From: Protopterus annectens
Taxonomy: Eukaryota > Chordata > Ceratodontiformes > Protopteridae
DNA: 64,000 nucleotides
Assembly: GCF_019279795.1 (NCBI RefSeq)
Contig: NC_056743.1
Span: 1,788,012,339 to 1,788,076,338 of the forward strand
Reading direction: 5' to 3'
Shown: one piece after another, positions 21,597 through 32,849 of the stretch
Numbering within the stretch: position 1 is the first letter of the stretch
Layout of the letters: each line of letters starts with the position of its first letter
Program-made: the position numbers and the translations under genes
The notes under the pieces: model-generated
What the model was told of the DNA's origin: nothing
What the model saw: only the letters and a program-made list of their open reading frames with translations
The model's database searches: none

Positions 21597-21766
21597 GGCA
21601 AGAAAAACTGATGTAATGGCGTCGGCTGTATGTTTTATACTCCTGATGACCTGGCGTCATGGAAGAAGAGACAGCATCCGATGCAGGAATCCAAGACCCT
21701 GGTATTCAGGCCGGCTGAGGGCTACCTGCAGGCAGATAACCCAAATGTAATGACTGCAACAGTGAA
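21597..21766. repeat. DIRS-C right ITR
   Basis: Inverted partner of 16256-16427. It is followed by the right extension to 21811. Confidence 0.93.
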
Positions 21767-21811
21767 TACACTCTAACATCTACATTTATGGGAAGTGTAC
21801 GCAACTGTACT

Positions 21812-22513
21812 TTCTTCCTCTCCTGAACTCATACTTGCCGTGCTTCTTTTTGGCTGTTTTGTCTTGCAATTTAATCAAGATTTAATGCTGTGTAATTGTT
21901 TTTAGTTTAAGTTTAAAGTAGTTGTTGATACTGGTTCTGTACTATTGGTGTTCTGGCGTTGTTGACTACCTTACTATGTTTCCATTCTTTTCCTGTATTT
22001 GTTTTCCATTCAGCATGGAAAAGACTGAAACTAAAGTGTGGTGTGTTTGTCTAGTCTCTCTGCGTGCGCGTGTCTGCCTCTCTCTCTCTTTCTCCCCAGG
22101 ACAAATGCACTAAATTTCTGAAGCTCATAGCAGAGGCTGATTTTTCTGGGAGCTGTGATCTAGTTTATAGGAGAGGCTGAGCTTTCTGAGAACTGTGATC
22201 TCGTCTACTGAAAACTGACATCTTCCACCTTCAAGCCTGCCTGTCCCGCCTACCTTTTGACAGTGGAAGGATTGTATTAGCAGAAAGCTGCTGTAGTGCA
22301 GAATGTTTACAGCTCTTCTGTTTCTATTTTCTTTCCCCTCCTAAAGCCCTTAGAAGCCAAAAGAGGCCCTCTCCATGTGAACAACAGGCTGTTCTACCTT
22401 CCAGTAAACCCAGGTTATGGGGTTTCCTCACCTCCTGCTGAGGTAATCATTGTCTGGGGCGTCTCCTACTCTTCTTCCTGACATGATGTCTTGTCATCAG
22501 TGGCTTCCGAGTC
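21812..22513. other. Unassigned spacer
   Basis: No coding frame recognised. It includes a pyrimidine-rich run near 22078-22098. It is the right flank of DIRS-C and the left flank of the ancient DIRS-D. Confidence 0.5.
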
Positions 22514-22530
22514 TTAAGTTCAGCACTCCT

Positions 22531-22625
22531 AGGTCACACTGTAGTAACCTAAAGCTTATAGGGTTTATATCCTGTATAAGCTGTAACATCAGCCAGCTTC
22601 GCTAGAAGTTTAAGGGCACCAATGA
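22531..22625. repeat. DIRS-D left ITR (decayed)
   Basis: Aligns inverted to 27563-27648 through blocks such as gggttatat, gccagct and taagggcac, with many substitutions. Confidence 0.6.
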
Positions 22626-23059
22626 TGCGCCCAGACTGTTTAACTTGAGCTGGCAGTGGAGAAAATCGGCAGTTTAGGCACCAAACCCTTCAGTACATTC
22701 CTGTTGGTGGAGTGTACTCCTCTTGTGGGCTATAGAGGGTTGATGGTCTGTTAGTTTCTCCATTGCTGGGCAGATAATTTCCCTTTGGGGAAAAGCCTAT
22801 GACTTTTGTCGTCTGTAAGCATGGGAGAACTACTGCTGTCTGTCTTGGAGGAAGACACATGGAATGCTTCTCTGCCTGGCCAGATTAGGATGCCTGTTTC
22901 AATGGGTGACTGTCCTTTTAAAGACGTCATCCCTTATCCTTAATAAAGAAAATGTATTGAACTTACTTCAGGGCTTAGTTCGTGCTCTTAGACTTTTGGC
23001 GTTGTAGTTCTTTTGGTAAGAAAAAACAATTCTTTTGTTTCTGAAGATTCCCAGTTTGA

Positions 23060-24060
23060 TGAAAAGGGAACGAATTTGGAGGGAAAGGCTACTACTATTT
23101 TCTCTGGTTACAGATCCTGATTCTGAGGAGAGTGCGTTTAATTTTTTTTTCTCCTCTGAAGAATTTTACTTTTCTGAAACTGTTTATAGAATGAATCAAT
23201 ATTTTTAGTGGGAATAAGTTACATTCCATCTTCTTTGAAAAATAATATGATGACTTAACTAAAATTTTCACAGCATACTGCAATTCCTTCTGTTCTCCCA
23301 TATTTGGATATTTTTGTTTCAAGTTACAGCAAGGCCAGAAAGCCACCCTTCACTTCCTATAAGGTTCCTCAGTCTTAAAAATTCCTATTTTGTTCTAATC
23401 CAGATCTGACCCTGTGGTGATTTCTTTCTCAAATCCTTCTGCATCTAAATATTTGGTAAACACAAACCCCTCTCCCCCTGCAAGGATGGGGAAGGCTTTT
23501 GACAGATTTGGAAAATTGTGTATTCTTCTGCCACTCTTACGTTTAGGATTCTTAATTGTTAAGCTTGCATATTAATTTTTGCTTGCATCCTTTGAGAATA
23601 TGAAGAGCAGAACTGTTACTTTTCCTCCTTTGGAGGATGCATATTCTATAAATTCCGTTATTGCTTTGGTTTGTCAGGTAGCCAAACATTGTTTTTGTGT
23701 TATTCAATTTGTGCATCTTCCAGAACATGAATTACTGAGTCTGTTATGAGAATACTTGCTTGGTTTCATTCTCAAAATTACCTGAAGATGTAAAAGCTGA
23801 AATTTAGATTTTTATCCCCTTGATATGGAAGTTTTATTTGGACCATCTGCTATTGAAGTCCTGAAAAATGTGTTGAGAGTGGAAAAGTGATACAAGGAGT
23901 GACTTGGTTTTTCAGCCTTCCTCCCAAATTTGTTAAAGATTTGACCTGTAATTCAGGATCCTTTTTTACAAAAAAACAAAAAGCAGCTCCAGCAAACTTT
24001 AGGTAAGCAGACATTTGGAAAACAATGGCAATGAGGGTCAAAAAAGAAAGCTGTCAGAAA
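23060..24060 (+). pseudogene. DIRS-D gag remnant
   Basis: Decayed gag. In successive frames I read SDSEESAFN then SPEEFYFSET near 23115-23180 (matching DSDAEES and PPEDFSFGET of live copies), KAFDRFGK near 23495 (matching RALDRWGKK), a QVAKHCFCVIQF-like block near 23680, and a QGVTWFF-PPKFVKDL block near 23890-23940. Many stops are present. This is recognisable only by comparison with the copies in this window. Confidence 0.6.
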
Positions 24061-24329
24061 CGAGGACAGTCCAATTAGCCAGAATGACTGTCTGCAAAAT
24101 GTAATCTATCCCCCACCCTTGCAACCATTTAATTATTTCCCATAATTTTTCTCACCCTTTTTCCTCTTTGGCAACGGATAGTCTCGGACAAATGTTTTTG
24201 CAGAGTTTTCCATCAGAGGAACAAATGACAGTCAGATGTTATGCCTTTTCAGGGGTTTCCTTCCTGTGTGCTATATCGGACCTCTCTATTTCCCCACTGA
24301 CATTCAGCATCCCCTGGTACAAGGGGTAA

Positions 24330-25720
24330 AAGAACCTGTTCCTGTCCTGTAGGAAAAGGTTTTTATTCAAGAATGTTTCTGCTACCAAAGAGAGAGAAAT
24401 TTCAGAGACCAACTAGTCTGTGAAAGCTCCAAAGTTCAGAATGTTAAACCTGTTTACCCCTTACCTCCTTTCAGTTTTTTGGTAACTCTAGACTTAGAAT
24501 GTGTTTATAAATATCCTTTAATAGCTATAGTTTCAGTTGTGTAAGATTTTTGGTGTTCGGATTGCTTTTTCTTTTCTCTACATTACCCTTTGTGTTATCT
24601 ACTGCTTTTAAGGGATTTTACAGTGTGTCAAGCTCCAGTGATGGCCTATCACAAACTGCAGTGGATTCATATTTTTCCTTATGTAGGGGACTAAGTGTCA
24701 AGAATCTCTCACTTGGGTAAGAGATGTCCTTGTCAGATCAGGCTTCTAAGAGAACCATATTTAAAATCTTTAATTTCATTCCACTGACTTGGGAGATCTT
24801 CTAGATACTTAGTTTTTCTCCCATAAGAAGTAGATGATCTATGTCTAGATCCCCCCCCCCCGAGTTTTTCCACTCAGTTGATGACTTCAGCAAGGGAATT
24901 TCTCACTATTAGAATTTATGGCATCTATTATCCTCATGATTGCTCTAGCCAGACTCCACATGAGAAAGATTCAGTTGTACCTAAAATTTGTACGGTCCCA
25001 ATGTCAACATCCCCTGACACTTCAAAATTCCAATTTGGGGATTTGTTAAAAGACAATAGGTTTGGTGGAGAGACCAAATGTTCCTTAACCCAGGTCTCCC
25101 ATATTCCTTCTAGCTCCACTGCAGTCTGTAGTAACAGGTATGTCAGACTTGCTTGGGGAGTTGTGACTCGGGGGGGGGGGGGGGGGGAGTGCAGTGTCGT
25201 ACAAACAAAACAACCGAGGTGTTGGTAATAAATGCACTCAACTCTGTCAATTTGTAGTTCCCAAGACCTCTGCAGGTGATCACAGACAACACCACAGCTA
25301 TGTGGTACATAAATGGGGATTTCTGATCGTACTGTCTGTGCAGATTAACCATGGTAGCCTGGGATGTGGCAATTCAGCACAGTCTTGCTCTCTAATTGTT
25401 TCTTACATTCTGTCAAAACAAAACTGACCCTCATGAATGGAAGATGAATTGGGACTTTTACCAGGATTTGATCCAGCTGTGGGGCGTTCCTCAGATCTGT
25501 TTGCCTGCATTCACAACAAACAGCTGGAACAGTTCTGCCCCAGGATGCCTTGTAAGCAGGCCTGGAAAACAGTTTCATTTATATTTCCTTGGACAGAAAT
25601 GTTCCTTTATTTTTTCATCCTTTCTAATGATGTCCAGGGTCATTCTGAAGATCCAAAGATTGTTGTGGTGACTTGCCCAGACAACAGTTTTTCGTCATTC
25701 TCATTGCTGCAGTAGCCTTT
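24330..25720 (+). pseudogene. DIRS-D RT / RNase H / MT remnant
   Basis: GKGFYSRMFLLPKREKF near 24353, LVTLDLE near 24480, a ccctttgtgttatctactgc block near 24589 corresponding to PFGLSTA, an FPYVGD-like ghost of the YLDD box near 24680, TDNTTAMWYIN near 25280, DPHEWKMN near 25425, and a ghost of the ILIA segment near 25700. An 18-base G run interrupts it at 25170-25187. Far too broken to function. Confidence 0.65.
25170..25187. repeat. 18-base G homopolymer
   Basis: Uninterrupted G run inside the DIRS-D remnant. It is likely variable in length and prone to sequencing error. Confidence 0.9.
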
Positions 25721-25978
25721 AGGCTTTGTGTAGTGTTCTGCCCAGGACTTAATAACCATCCAGCTTCAAAAGGTTCTGTCTGCTTCTTGTACCTTCCCTC
25801 TGTCTGCTGATTGGATAGCTCTGTGGAGGGAAATGACTCTGAGTGAAGGTTTCTTTAAGAATGTTTTGCTCATAGTGAAGGAGCATGCTCATTCTGAAAT
25901 TCAAAATTATATAATACGGTCAAAAAACCTATGCAAACCACTAACTGTATACACAAGACTGGGATGGAAGGTGGGTTG

Positions 25979-26080
25979 TGGCTACTGCAGCTGTGAGAAA
26001 TTTGAAGATCTGCCATGATGGCGAAGTTCACTTTTCACAACTGTACTATGCTCATCATTTTGCTGCAGTAGGCTTCAGGC
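25979..26080. repeat. DIRS-D2 ICR (reverse orientation)
   Basis: Plus-strand order is right-end-like (ctactgcag ... cacaactgtact) then left-end-like (atgctcatc ... ctgcagtaggc). This is the reverse complement of the ICR layout in the plus-strand copies. Confidence 0.65.
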
Positions 26081-26084
26081 TGTA

Positions 26085-26330
26085 TAGGTTGATTTATTAA
26101 ACGATGCCCAACCTCAGATGATGGATATGATTCCAAGAGCATCTGGAAGAATGGTCTCAGCAAAGCCTGTCTTGGACCTAGCAAAGGAATCTGTTTTAGC
26201 CCTTTATAAAAGTATATACAGAAGACCATGTAGCTGCCACTGGAATAGTCCACCCCTTTTTAATATGTCTTCAAAGAATCTAAAGGCTCTAGTAGAATGT
26301 TTATATTTGTTTAGTGGGGTAATTCACAGA
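26085..26330 (-). pseudogene. DIRS-D2 recombinase C-terminal remnant
   Basis: Minus-strand reading gives VAATWSSVYTFIKG followed by LLGPRQALLRPFFQML. These align with ILEAATWSSVHTFTKH and YSKSRAGFATAVLQGL of the live copies, in mixed frames. The nucleophile Tyr region is lost. Confidence 0.6.
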
Positions 26331-26340
26331 TTCTTTTAAT

Positions 26341-27079
26341 GGACCATCTACAGACCTAGCCCAAGTGAATATAATTGTATAAATGAGCAAAACATTTACA
26401 GTTACAAGGATATGCTAAAAAGCATACATATTTACAAGAGTATGGTACAGCATTAAGTTCTTTGTCAAAGCATGGATGGAAAAAATGGAATCACGCTTTT
26501 TGGATAAGTTGTAGCCATAATGAATGAGATGGCTTATGCTACAGGTGTAGCAGCTTATCATTGTATAGAGGTATGAAGACATTTAGAAAAGGTGAGTGTA
26601 AATAACTGCAGGAAAACATACCATGGGGAGAAGACAGAGAAGTGGTAATGGACATTCCGAGGAGTAGAAATGGGAGGAAGTGTGAGAGATGAGAAAAGAA
26701 GAGGTAGGTAGGATAAATGAGAGGCAGTAAGTGAGGGAATGACAAGCTGAGATAAGGAAGGATGACGTAGAGATAAAGGGCTTTGATTTACGATGATAGG
26801 TATAACAAAAAGGCAATAGCTGAGGACAGCCATCTCAAAGTAAGACTGTTTTGTCACTGGTTGTCCTTTCTTTGTCACATCATAGCAAACATAGCTGATT
26901 TTCTTTTCTAAAGGACGTAGTTCTGTCAACATGCTTCCTAAGCATGTCCAGTGTATTGTGTACAGTTCTCTCTCCCAGCTTCTTAGAAGGTTCTGGATAG
27001 AAGATCAGGAGATTGATGGCTTGATTCAAAGTAAACTCTTTAGCAGTTCCAAGCAGAGTCTAGGCACATTCTTCTAGTA
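26341..27079. other. Unassigned stretch within DIRS-D
   Basis: Should contain the D2 border and decayed YR of DIRS-D, but I recognise no motif. 26540-26780 is purine-rich on the plus strand, which produces long but meaningless minus-strand frames. Confidence 0.4.
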
Positions 27080-27200
27080 TCTTTGTTTCATATCTGTCCT
27101 CTGTACATATTTTGACAAAACATAACAGACTAGACTCTTCCTCCAGATCTAGAGCAGGTTTTGTTAGCCCCATTCTCGAGGGGCTCCTGGATCCTCATCC
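27080..27200 (+). pseudogene. DIRS-D recombinase C-terminal remnant
   Basis: Reads RSRAGFVSPILEGLLDP near 27145-27195, aligning with KSRAGFATAVLQGLIA of other copies, about 50 bases before the ICR, as expected for the YR end. Confidence 0.6.
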
Positions 27201-27246
27201 TTCCTCCTCACAGACTTTTATAAGCTTTTGTGTTCTACCTGTGTAG

Positions 27247-27347
27247 CTTGGGCTACTGCAGAAGTGATCTAATAATTAATATAGTGCAGTTGTATAAGTA
27301 AACTTACTATAACAGTAGATGTTTGACTAGATCATTGTTGTTGTAGC
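27247..27347. repeat. DIRS-D ICR (decayed)
   Basis: Two ctgcag/ttgtag-type arms around the junction aatat/agtgcag at 27282/27283. The second arm still matches the reverse complement of the right end ending at 27690. Confidence 0.7.
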
Positions 27348-27562
27348 CATCCCTGCCCACCCTCACTCCACCCCCCCATATATCCTTTTTGATTTGTATG
27401 CTAGGATAAGAATTATTTTTTTCTACACCTAGTACTAACCTTTTTCCAGGGTTTTTGCTTCCCTTTAGTTAGCTTGGAAAGCTCTGAAGGACTTCTGCAT
27501 CCAGATAGCTGATTTTATTCTCCCCTTTCAGCTCAAATTATAAATGGTTTAGATATGTGGAA

Positions 27563-27648
27563 CGTGCCCTTAATCTTTGGGAAAGCTGGCCAGGCATTAT
27601 ATCCCATGCACGATATAACCCTGTATCTTGGGCTCCTACAGTAGGAAT
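27563..27648. repeat. DIRS-D right ITR (decayed)
   Basis: Inverted partner of 22531-22625. It is followed by a right extension to acactgtact at 27690, with ttctg after it. Confidence 0.62.
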
Positions 27649-27779
27649 CTATTTGAGCATGTATTATATCTAGTTTACTTACACTGTACTTTCTGTGGAA
27701 CTGTGTTACAGTAAGAATGGCTAGCCTCCCTGATAATGTGGCGTACCATACTAACATAAGGGCAAGTTGAGCACCTTGT

Positions 27780-28895
27780 CTGCCAAAAGTTTTTTTTTTT
27801 TATTGCTTGCCTGAAATTTTCAGTGTCCATTCCAATTTCTGTTTATTTTGAGGCTGCTAGTTGGTCCATTGATGATAACAGGTCCTTTGGTATCCATTGG
27901 AGTTTTGGCCCTGGAGCTGCAGCCTCAACAGTACTGGAGTTGATGCGTTTTTTGACCTTGGGGGACCATAGCTGTCTGGTCTAGGAGTCAAGTTGGACCA
28001 TTTAATGTCTGGGCTAACTATCCCATCTGCATGTGGCCTATTGACCCTTGGGTTTGATGCACTTTGCATTTCCGTGTCTGTTGGAATGTCAACCACAAGG
28101 ATCACTGATGGTGGCTCAGTGGGTAGGACATCTTGGTTCTTTTGCTTCAGGTTTCCATGCATATCTGCCAAAACACAAGGGCCTGTCTTGGTTTAATTTC
28201 TCCAAGTTTTTTAGGATTCGAATACCATGACTGGAATGAACCCTCATTCCCAAGTCAGGGTGTGTTTAAAGCTGATGAAATTAGTATTGTTTCAATTTTT
28301 GATGTTGGCCGAAGTGCTCTTCACAGCACCTGCAGTGTGCCCATAATTGATGCCTCCTGCAGTTTATATAGAATTACATGTATTGGTAGCATATCTAAAT
28401 ATGACTGCAAATCCATTTTGCATAAGGCCCATTGCTCCTGTTACTGTTGGAAATTTCTGGGCATCTTTCTTCCATATTGCTCTAATTTTGCCTACAGGTC
28501 TTGGTGTTTTTATAGTACCATTGATCATTGAAATTGCTACACTTCGTGATTATAGGGTCTTGTGTGTCTGTACTTAAAACTGTGTAATCACTAGGTGTAG
28601 CAGTTTCAGTGATCAGTGCTGCTTGTCTTTTCAAGGACTACAATATCTGGTTTTCTTGCATCTGTTTTGTGGATTGTTGGTAATTGGAACTTCATCATTC
28701 TCTGTAATGCTTTGTGGCTCATGTTATCCAGTGCTTCTCAGCTGCTTCAATATTGTAATGTTTGTACAATCCCTAATGCAACATTCTTGCTACATTGTTT
28801 TTCAGTATATAGACCTTCTGCCATTAGTGTATCACACCCTACAACAAGGTGTGCGATTGTTTCCAGGTCTGTTTTACAGAACTTGCATTTGCCCG
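27780..28895 (-). mobile_element. LINE, 3' part of ORF2, interrupted by DIRS-E
   Basis: Minus-strand non-LTR element. Reading down from 28895: a CKFCKTDLETIAHLVVGC zinc-finger-like block near 28880-28830, then KPDIVVLEK near 28640, a WYYK/KYQ-type block, and a VTGAMG-like block near 28445. This order resembles the RT C-terminal region (zinc finger then endonuclease-like IDVA-P block) of some LINEs. A Pro-rich frame (28171-27857) follows. Several stops are present. The 5' side continues after DIRS-E at 34342. The clade is not established. Confidence 0.6.
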
Positions 28896-28908
28896 ATGTT
28901 CTTCATCT

Positions 28909-29067
28909 CACATTGCTGCAGTCCTTACTTATGGGTAGTCCGCTGTCCTCGGTCGGCCCGAATACCAAAGTATTAGGCTGACGTCGGTCATGGGCGCACA
29001 GCCCTGACATCAGAGCGTCAGGGTATAAAAGCGCATGACCGACGTCATATCCTCAGTCTTTTTTGCC
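28909..29067. repeat. DIRS-E left ITR
   Basis: Inverted match to 34157-34298 except for a roughly 16-base block (around 28938-28953) missing on the right. Confidence 0.94.
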
Positions 29068-29208
29068 GCATGGTCCGATGCAGAAGCAGCGTTGCAAGTG
29101 CCGTTCGGCTTTCTGAAATTTTTCGTTTTCGGAGTTTCAGACATACCAAGTTGGGCTAAGTACCCGTTGGAGCATTTTTGTTTTTCTTGCCTCAGTTATT
29201 TACGGATG
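29005..29208 (+). promoter_or_regulatory. DIRS-E promoter and leader block
   Basis: CRE-like tgacatca at 29005-29012 and an intact TATA (tataaaa) at 29024-29030. The leader hairpin is weakened (accc-gtt-ggag, from 29162). A T-rich tract ends cttgcctcag, then ATG at 29206. Confidence 0.5.
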
Positions 29209-30936
29209 TCAGAAAAAGTGAATAATTGTATTTCTTGTGGGAAGCAGATACCGCATAGGGATTACCACTCGCTTTGTATCCCTTGCTTGGGACCGGAGCA
29301 CGACGTAGTTGGGTGTCGGTTTTGTGCTAGGTTTAATAAGCGCACTATTAAGAGAAGGCTAGATTGCGCTAGGTTAGTCTTTGGCAAACGGTGTAACTAT
29401 AATATGCCGTCGGATCCTCCGGCGCCGCTTCAAGAAGCGTAAAGACAAATCTGTTAAGCCTAGACAGGATGATTCGTCCATTTCGGACGCCGGTCCTTTA
29501 GAGACTGCAGTGGAACAGGTGGATCCGGCTGAAGTTTCTGTTGAGTCTCAGGGGGAAACCTTGATTTTACAGGATGTGGCCTCACAGGAGTCGGGTCAGG
29601 CTGAAGGGGCCTCTCAGGTTACTATTCTCCCTTCTTTGCCTAAGGGGGTTAGGCCTTCTGCTACTGTTTCTAGGGCTTCTTCTAAGGGCAGGTCTGTGTT
29701 GCCTTCTTCTGGAGTTAGTTCTGGTTCTTCAGGGTCTGTCCTAAGAAGCATATGCTTAAAATGGCAGAAGATTTGATTACTTTAATTAGGGGTTCCATGC
29801 CCCCTCCTGATAAGAGGCCCAGGGTAGAGCCAGAGTTGGAAATTTTGGAGCAGGCTTCAGATGATTCTGAGTCTTCTGCTGAAGATATTCAAGATTTTCT
29901 TCCTTATTCAGATTCCGATGCAGAGGATTCTACTCCTTCTGCTTCCCCTCCAGAGGATTTTTCATTTTCAGAAACCTTACACTCTATGAGGGAACATTTT
30001 AAGTGGGAAGGACAGGACTACTCAGATTCCAGAAAGAGGCTTAGAGAGTTCTTGTTTTTACCACAGCACAGACCCTTGGCTATTCCTCCTGTTTTGGATG
30101 TTGTTCAGGATGTTTTTTCGGAGGCCTCATTTAATCCAGATTCTATGCCTCCTGCACCAGTTAAACCGGACAGGTATTATAGGGTACCTGAGGCTCATAA
30201 ATACCTGTATAAGAGTCCTAGGGCGGACCCAGAAACTATTAGTCAGGGGCCTAAGGGTGTTGGGGCTTCTGTTGTAAAGAATCCGGTTCCTCTAGATAAG
30301 GAAGCTAGAGCTTTGGACAGATGGGGTAAGAAGGTGTACACCTCTTCTACTTTAGCAATGAGGGCTTTAAATTGCCAGTTTCATATGTTGAAATATCAGA
30401 ATTTCCTCCTTTCTCAGCTAAAATCTAAAGTGGATGCTTTGGCAGAGGGCATAGAGTGTAAAAAATTGCAAGATTTGGTGCATGTTTCTGAACAGGTGGG
30501 GAAACATTCTTTGCAGTGTGGCTTTGATGCTTTGCAGGCTTCTTCTAGAGTGGCTGCCACTGGTTCAGTTCTTCGTAGGCATGCCTGGCTTAAGGATCAG
30601 AATTTATCTGAGCATGTTAAGTCTAGAATTCTGGGTGCCCCCTTTACAGTCCGAAGTTTTGTTTGGTCCTCCTGTGGAGTCTGTTTTGAAGAAAATGGAG
30701 GACAAGGCTAAGTCTATGCAGACTGTTAAAGTTTTTTGCAGGTTCAACCTCCTAAGTTTAGTAGAAATTGGCCGGCTAAGGGGTGGGCGTACCCTTCTTC
30801 TGATTCCCAGTCTAGGGGTAGATCTAGGCGTGGTAGGGGCAGAGCTCAGAGTACCTTTAGGCCTAGAACATGGAGTTCGCCTGCTCAATCTGCTGGTGAG
30901 GGTAGGGGCCAGTCCTTTCGTAAACAGGCCCAATGA
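29206..30936 (+). pseudogene. DIRS-E gag-like gene, frameshifted
   Basis: MSEKVNNCISCGKQIP starts at 29206 and runs in frame through the Cys/His segment to PPAPLQEA, where a deletion near 29427 shifts to the frame reading KKRKDKSVK. Another change near 29740 returns to the first frame (29752-30711: DSDAEDSTPSASPPEDFSF, RALDRWGKK). Two more small changes near 30650 and 30735 are followed by QVQPPKFSRNW and the RG-rich tail. It ends TGA-CCT at 30934. Sequence matches DIRS-B gag almost residue for residue. Confidence 0.88.
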
Positions 30937-32844
30937 CCTGCATTTTCAGCTGCCAGATTCTTCTTGCCTGGCAGCTCCTTTGGGAGGAAAGCTAGCTCTC
31001 TTCAAGCAAAATTGGTTTTTAATCACCCAAGACAAATGGGTGTTGGACATTATAAACAAAGGTTACAAGTTTTATTTCCATACCTTGCCTCCTTTCAAAG
31101 GTATGCCAGACATTCCTCCTCGGCAAAGGATGGAGGCTCACAAACAGGTTTCTTTACTTCTTCACATGGGAGCCATACAGCCAGTACCTCCTTCAGAAGT
31201 GGGTCTAGGGTTTTATTCCCACCTGTTTCTAGTACCAAAGAAAGGGAACACGTGGAGACCGATTTTGGATTCATCTCTCCTCAACACTTATTTGGACATT
31301 CCAAAGTTCAAAATGTTGACTTTACAACAGCTTTTGCCTCTGCTGGGAAAAGATCACTGGATGGTAACTCTGGATCTCAAAGAGGCTTATCTTCATGTTC
31401 CTATCAGGCCCAGTTGCAGGAAGTACCTGCGTTTTCGAGCTGGAAATTTACATTATCAGTTCTCTGCATTGCCCTTTGGCTTATCTACTGCGCCCAGAGT
31501 GTTCACAAAGGTTCTGGCTCCAGTGATAGCCTTTTCAGGATGGAAGGAATACAAATTTATCCTTATTTGGACGATTGCCTGATTATTGCACAAGACAAGG
31601 ACGAGCTTCTTCAGCATCTACAGTATGTGATGGTAGTGTTAAGATGCCTAGGGTATTCTGTGAACGAAACAAAGTCCAGTCTAGTACCCTCTCAGGACAT
31701 GTGCTTTCTGGGTGTGAGACTGAATACAGCTTCCCAGAGGGCCTTTTTGACCCCGGACAAACAGAAAAGTCTTTCACTTTATTTCCATCAAATGTCTCTA
31801 CAGTCCAGGCTGACTGCAAGGACAGTCCTTCAAGCCTTGGGGTTCATGGCATCTTGTATTCTGGTGATTCCCAATGCCAAATTGCATATGAGGAAGCTTC
31901 AATGGTATCTCAAAAATCTATGGACACAACACTGCCAGGATCTAGACACTGTCATTCAGATAATACCTTGCATTCAGAAGGAATTTTTGTGGTGGGCTCA
32001 GGAATGTCACCTAAACAAGGGACTCTCTGTGACCCGACCAGAGGCGAGTCAGATTCTAACGACGGATGCCTCGGACAAGGCTTGGGGAGCACACCTCAAT
32101 GGAAAATGGGTGCAAGACACGTGGCCTGCCAGACTTCAACATTTGCATATCAACTTGAAGGAGATGTTAGCAGTACAATTTGCATTGATGGCTTTCAAGG
32201 ATTTACTTCACCCAGGGCAGGTGTTGATTCTAACGGACAACACTACTGTCATGTGGTACATCAACAAGCAAGGGGGAACCCATTCTTACCCTCTCTGCAG
32301 ACAAGCGATGATTTTGTGGGAGACAGCTCTCAGTTACAACCTCAATCTTCAGGCAAGGTTTCTGCCAGGAGCACAGAACTCCTTAGCAGATGTACTGAGC
32401 AGACAAATAGTGGATCCTCACGAGTGGAAATTGGATCCTCGGGTATTTCAAAAGTTGACAGTGTCATGGGGAACTCCAGACATAGATCTGTTCGCTTCTC
32501 CACTAAATTACCAGTTGCCAAAGTTTTGCACAAAAAGGTTTCATCCCACAGCTTGGAAGGTGGACGCTCTGTCATTCAGTTGGAACAATCTTCATGTATA
32601 TGCCTTTCCACCTCTACCTCTTCTACCCAAGGTTCTCTTGAAGGCCAGACAAGACAAGCCATCCATGATCCTGATAGCACCGGATTGGCCTCGACAACAC
32701 TGGTACCCACTACTGAGGAGTTTGGTCCAAGAGCCTCCATGGCCTCTGCCTTTGATTCCACACCTTTTGTCTCAGGAGGGCAATCACTTTCTCAATGTCA
32801 GAATTCAGTCTCTGCATCTGACAGCCTGGCATATTCTGTTTTAG
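30830..32844 (+). pseudogene. DIRS-E RT / RNase H / MT-like gene, one frameshift
   Basis: +1 to gag. RT is read to 31540 (RPILDSSLLNTYL, VTLDLKEAYLHVPI intact here, unlike DIRS-B, and FSALPFGLSTAPRVFTK). A 1-base loss near 31540 shifts the frame, and it continues IQIYPYLDD near 31560. It is then open to 32844 through RNase H (TTDASDKAWGAH near 32065, TDNTTVMWYINKQGG near 32235) and the MT-like end (IDLFASPLN, AFPPLPLLPK, ILIAPDWPRQHWYP). Apart from that base the frame looks complete. Confidence 0.9.
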
Positions 32845-32849
32845 ATTCT

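Larger units (their letters stand above)
16243..21811 (+). mobile_element. DIRS-C, complete-length but degenerate
   Basis: A 5569 bp DIRS element with start atgttcttcgtg, end ctgtact, both ITRs, the ICR and three recognisable genes. All three carry multiple frameshifts or stops. It belongs to the same subfamily as H, A and J (ITR end ttcactgttgcag), distinct from B/E (cacattgctgcag). Flanks rejoin as cctg/ttctt without a target duplication. Confidence 0.95.
25900..26340 (-). mobile_element. DIRS-D2, minus-strand DIRS fragment inside DIRS-D
   Basis: On the minus strand this piece reads the end of a YR followed by an ICR, the normal DIRS order, so it is an inverted fragment inserted into DIRS-D. 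Borders are uncertain. The identity rests on the ICR junction ctgtact/atgctcatc at 26047/26048 and on the adjacent recombinase peptides. Confidence 0.6.
22514..27690 (+). mobile_element. DIRS-D, ancient decayed DIRS element
   Basis: About 5.2 kb. Every gene is shattered, but the architecture is still readable: left ITR near 22531-22625, gag remnants, RT remnants with a KGFYSRMFLLPKR-like block, RNase H TDNTTAMWYIN, YR end, ICR at 27247-27347 and right end acactgtact at 27690. Left and right ITRs still pair (gccagct ... taagggcac on one side, gtgccctta ... agctggc on the other). The left border is estimated from the ICR arm. A minus-strand DIRS piece (D2) is inserted. Confidence 0.75.

Noticed and set aside
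25690-25730. cattgctgcagtagcc resembling a DIRS terminus
   Set aside because: It coincides with the decayed ILIA segment of the DIRS-D methyltransferase-like region in the right place and frame. Similarity to the ITR is probably chance.
26558-26932. Long minus-strand open frame (about 124 codons)
   Set aside because: Arises from a purine-rich plus strand. Low-complexity Ser/Leu/Pro content and no recognisable domain.
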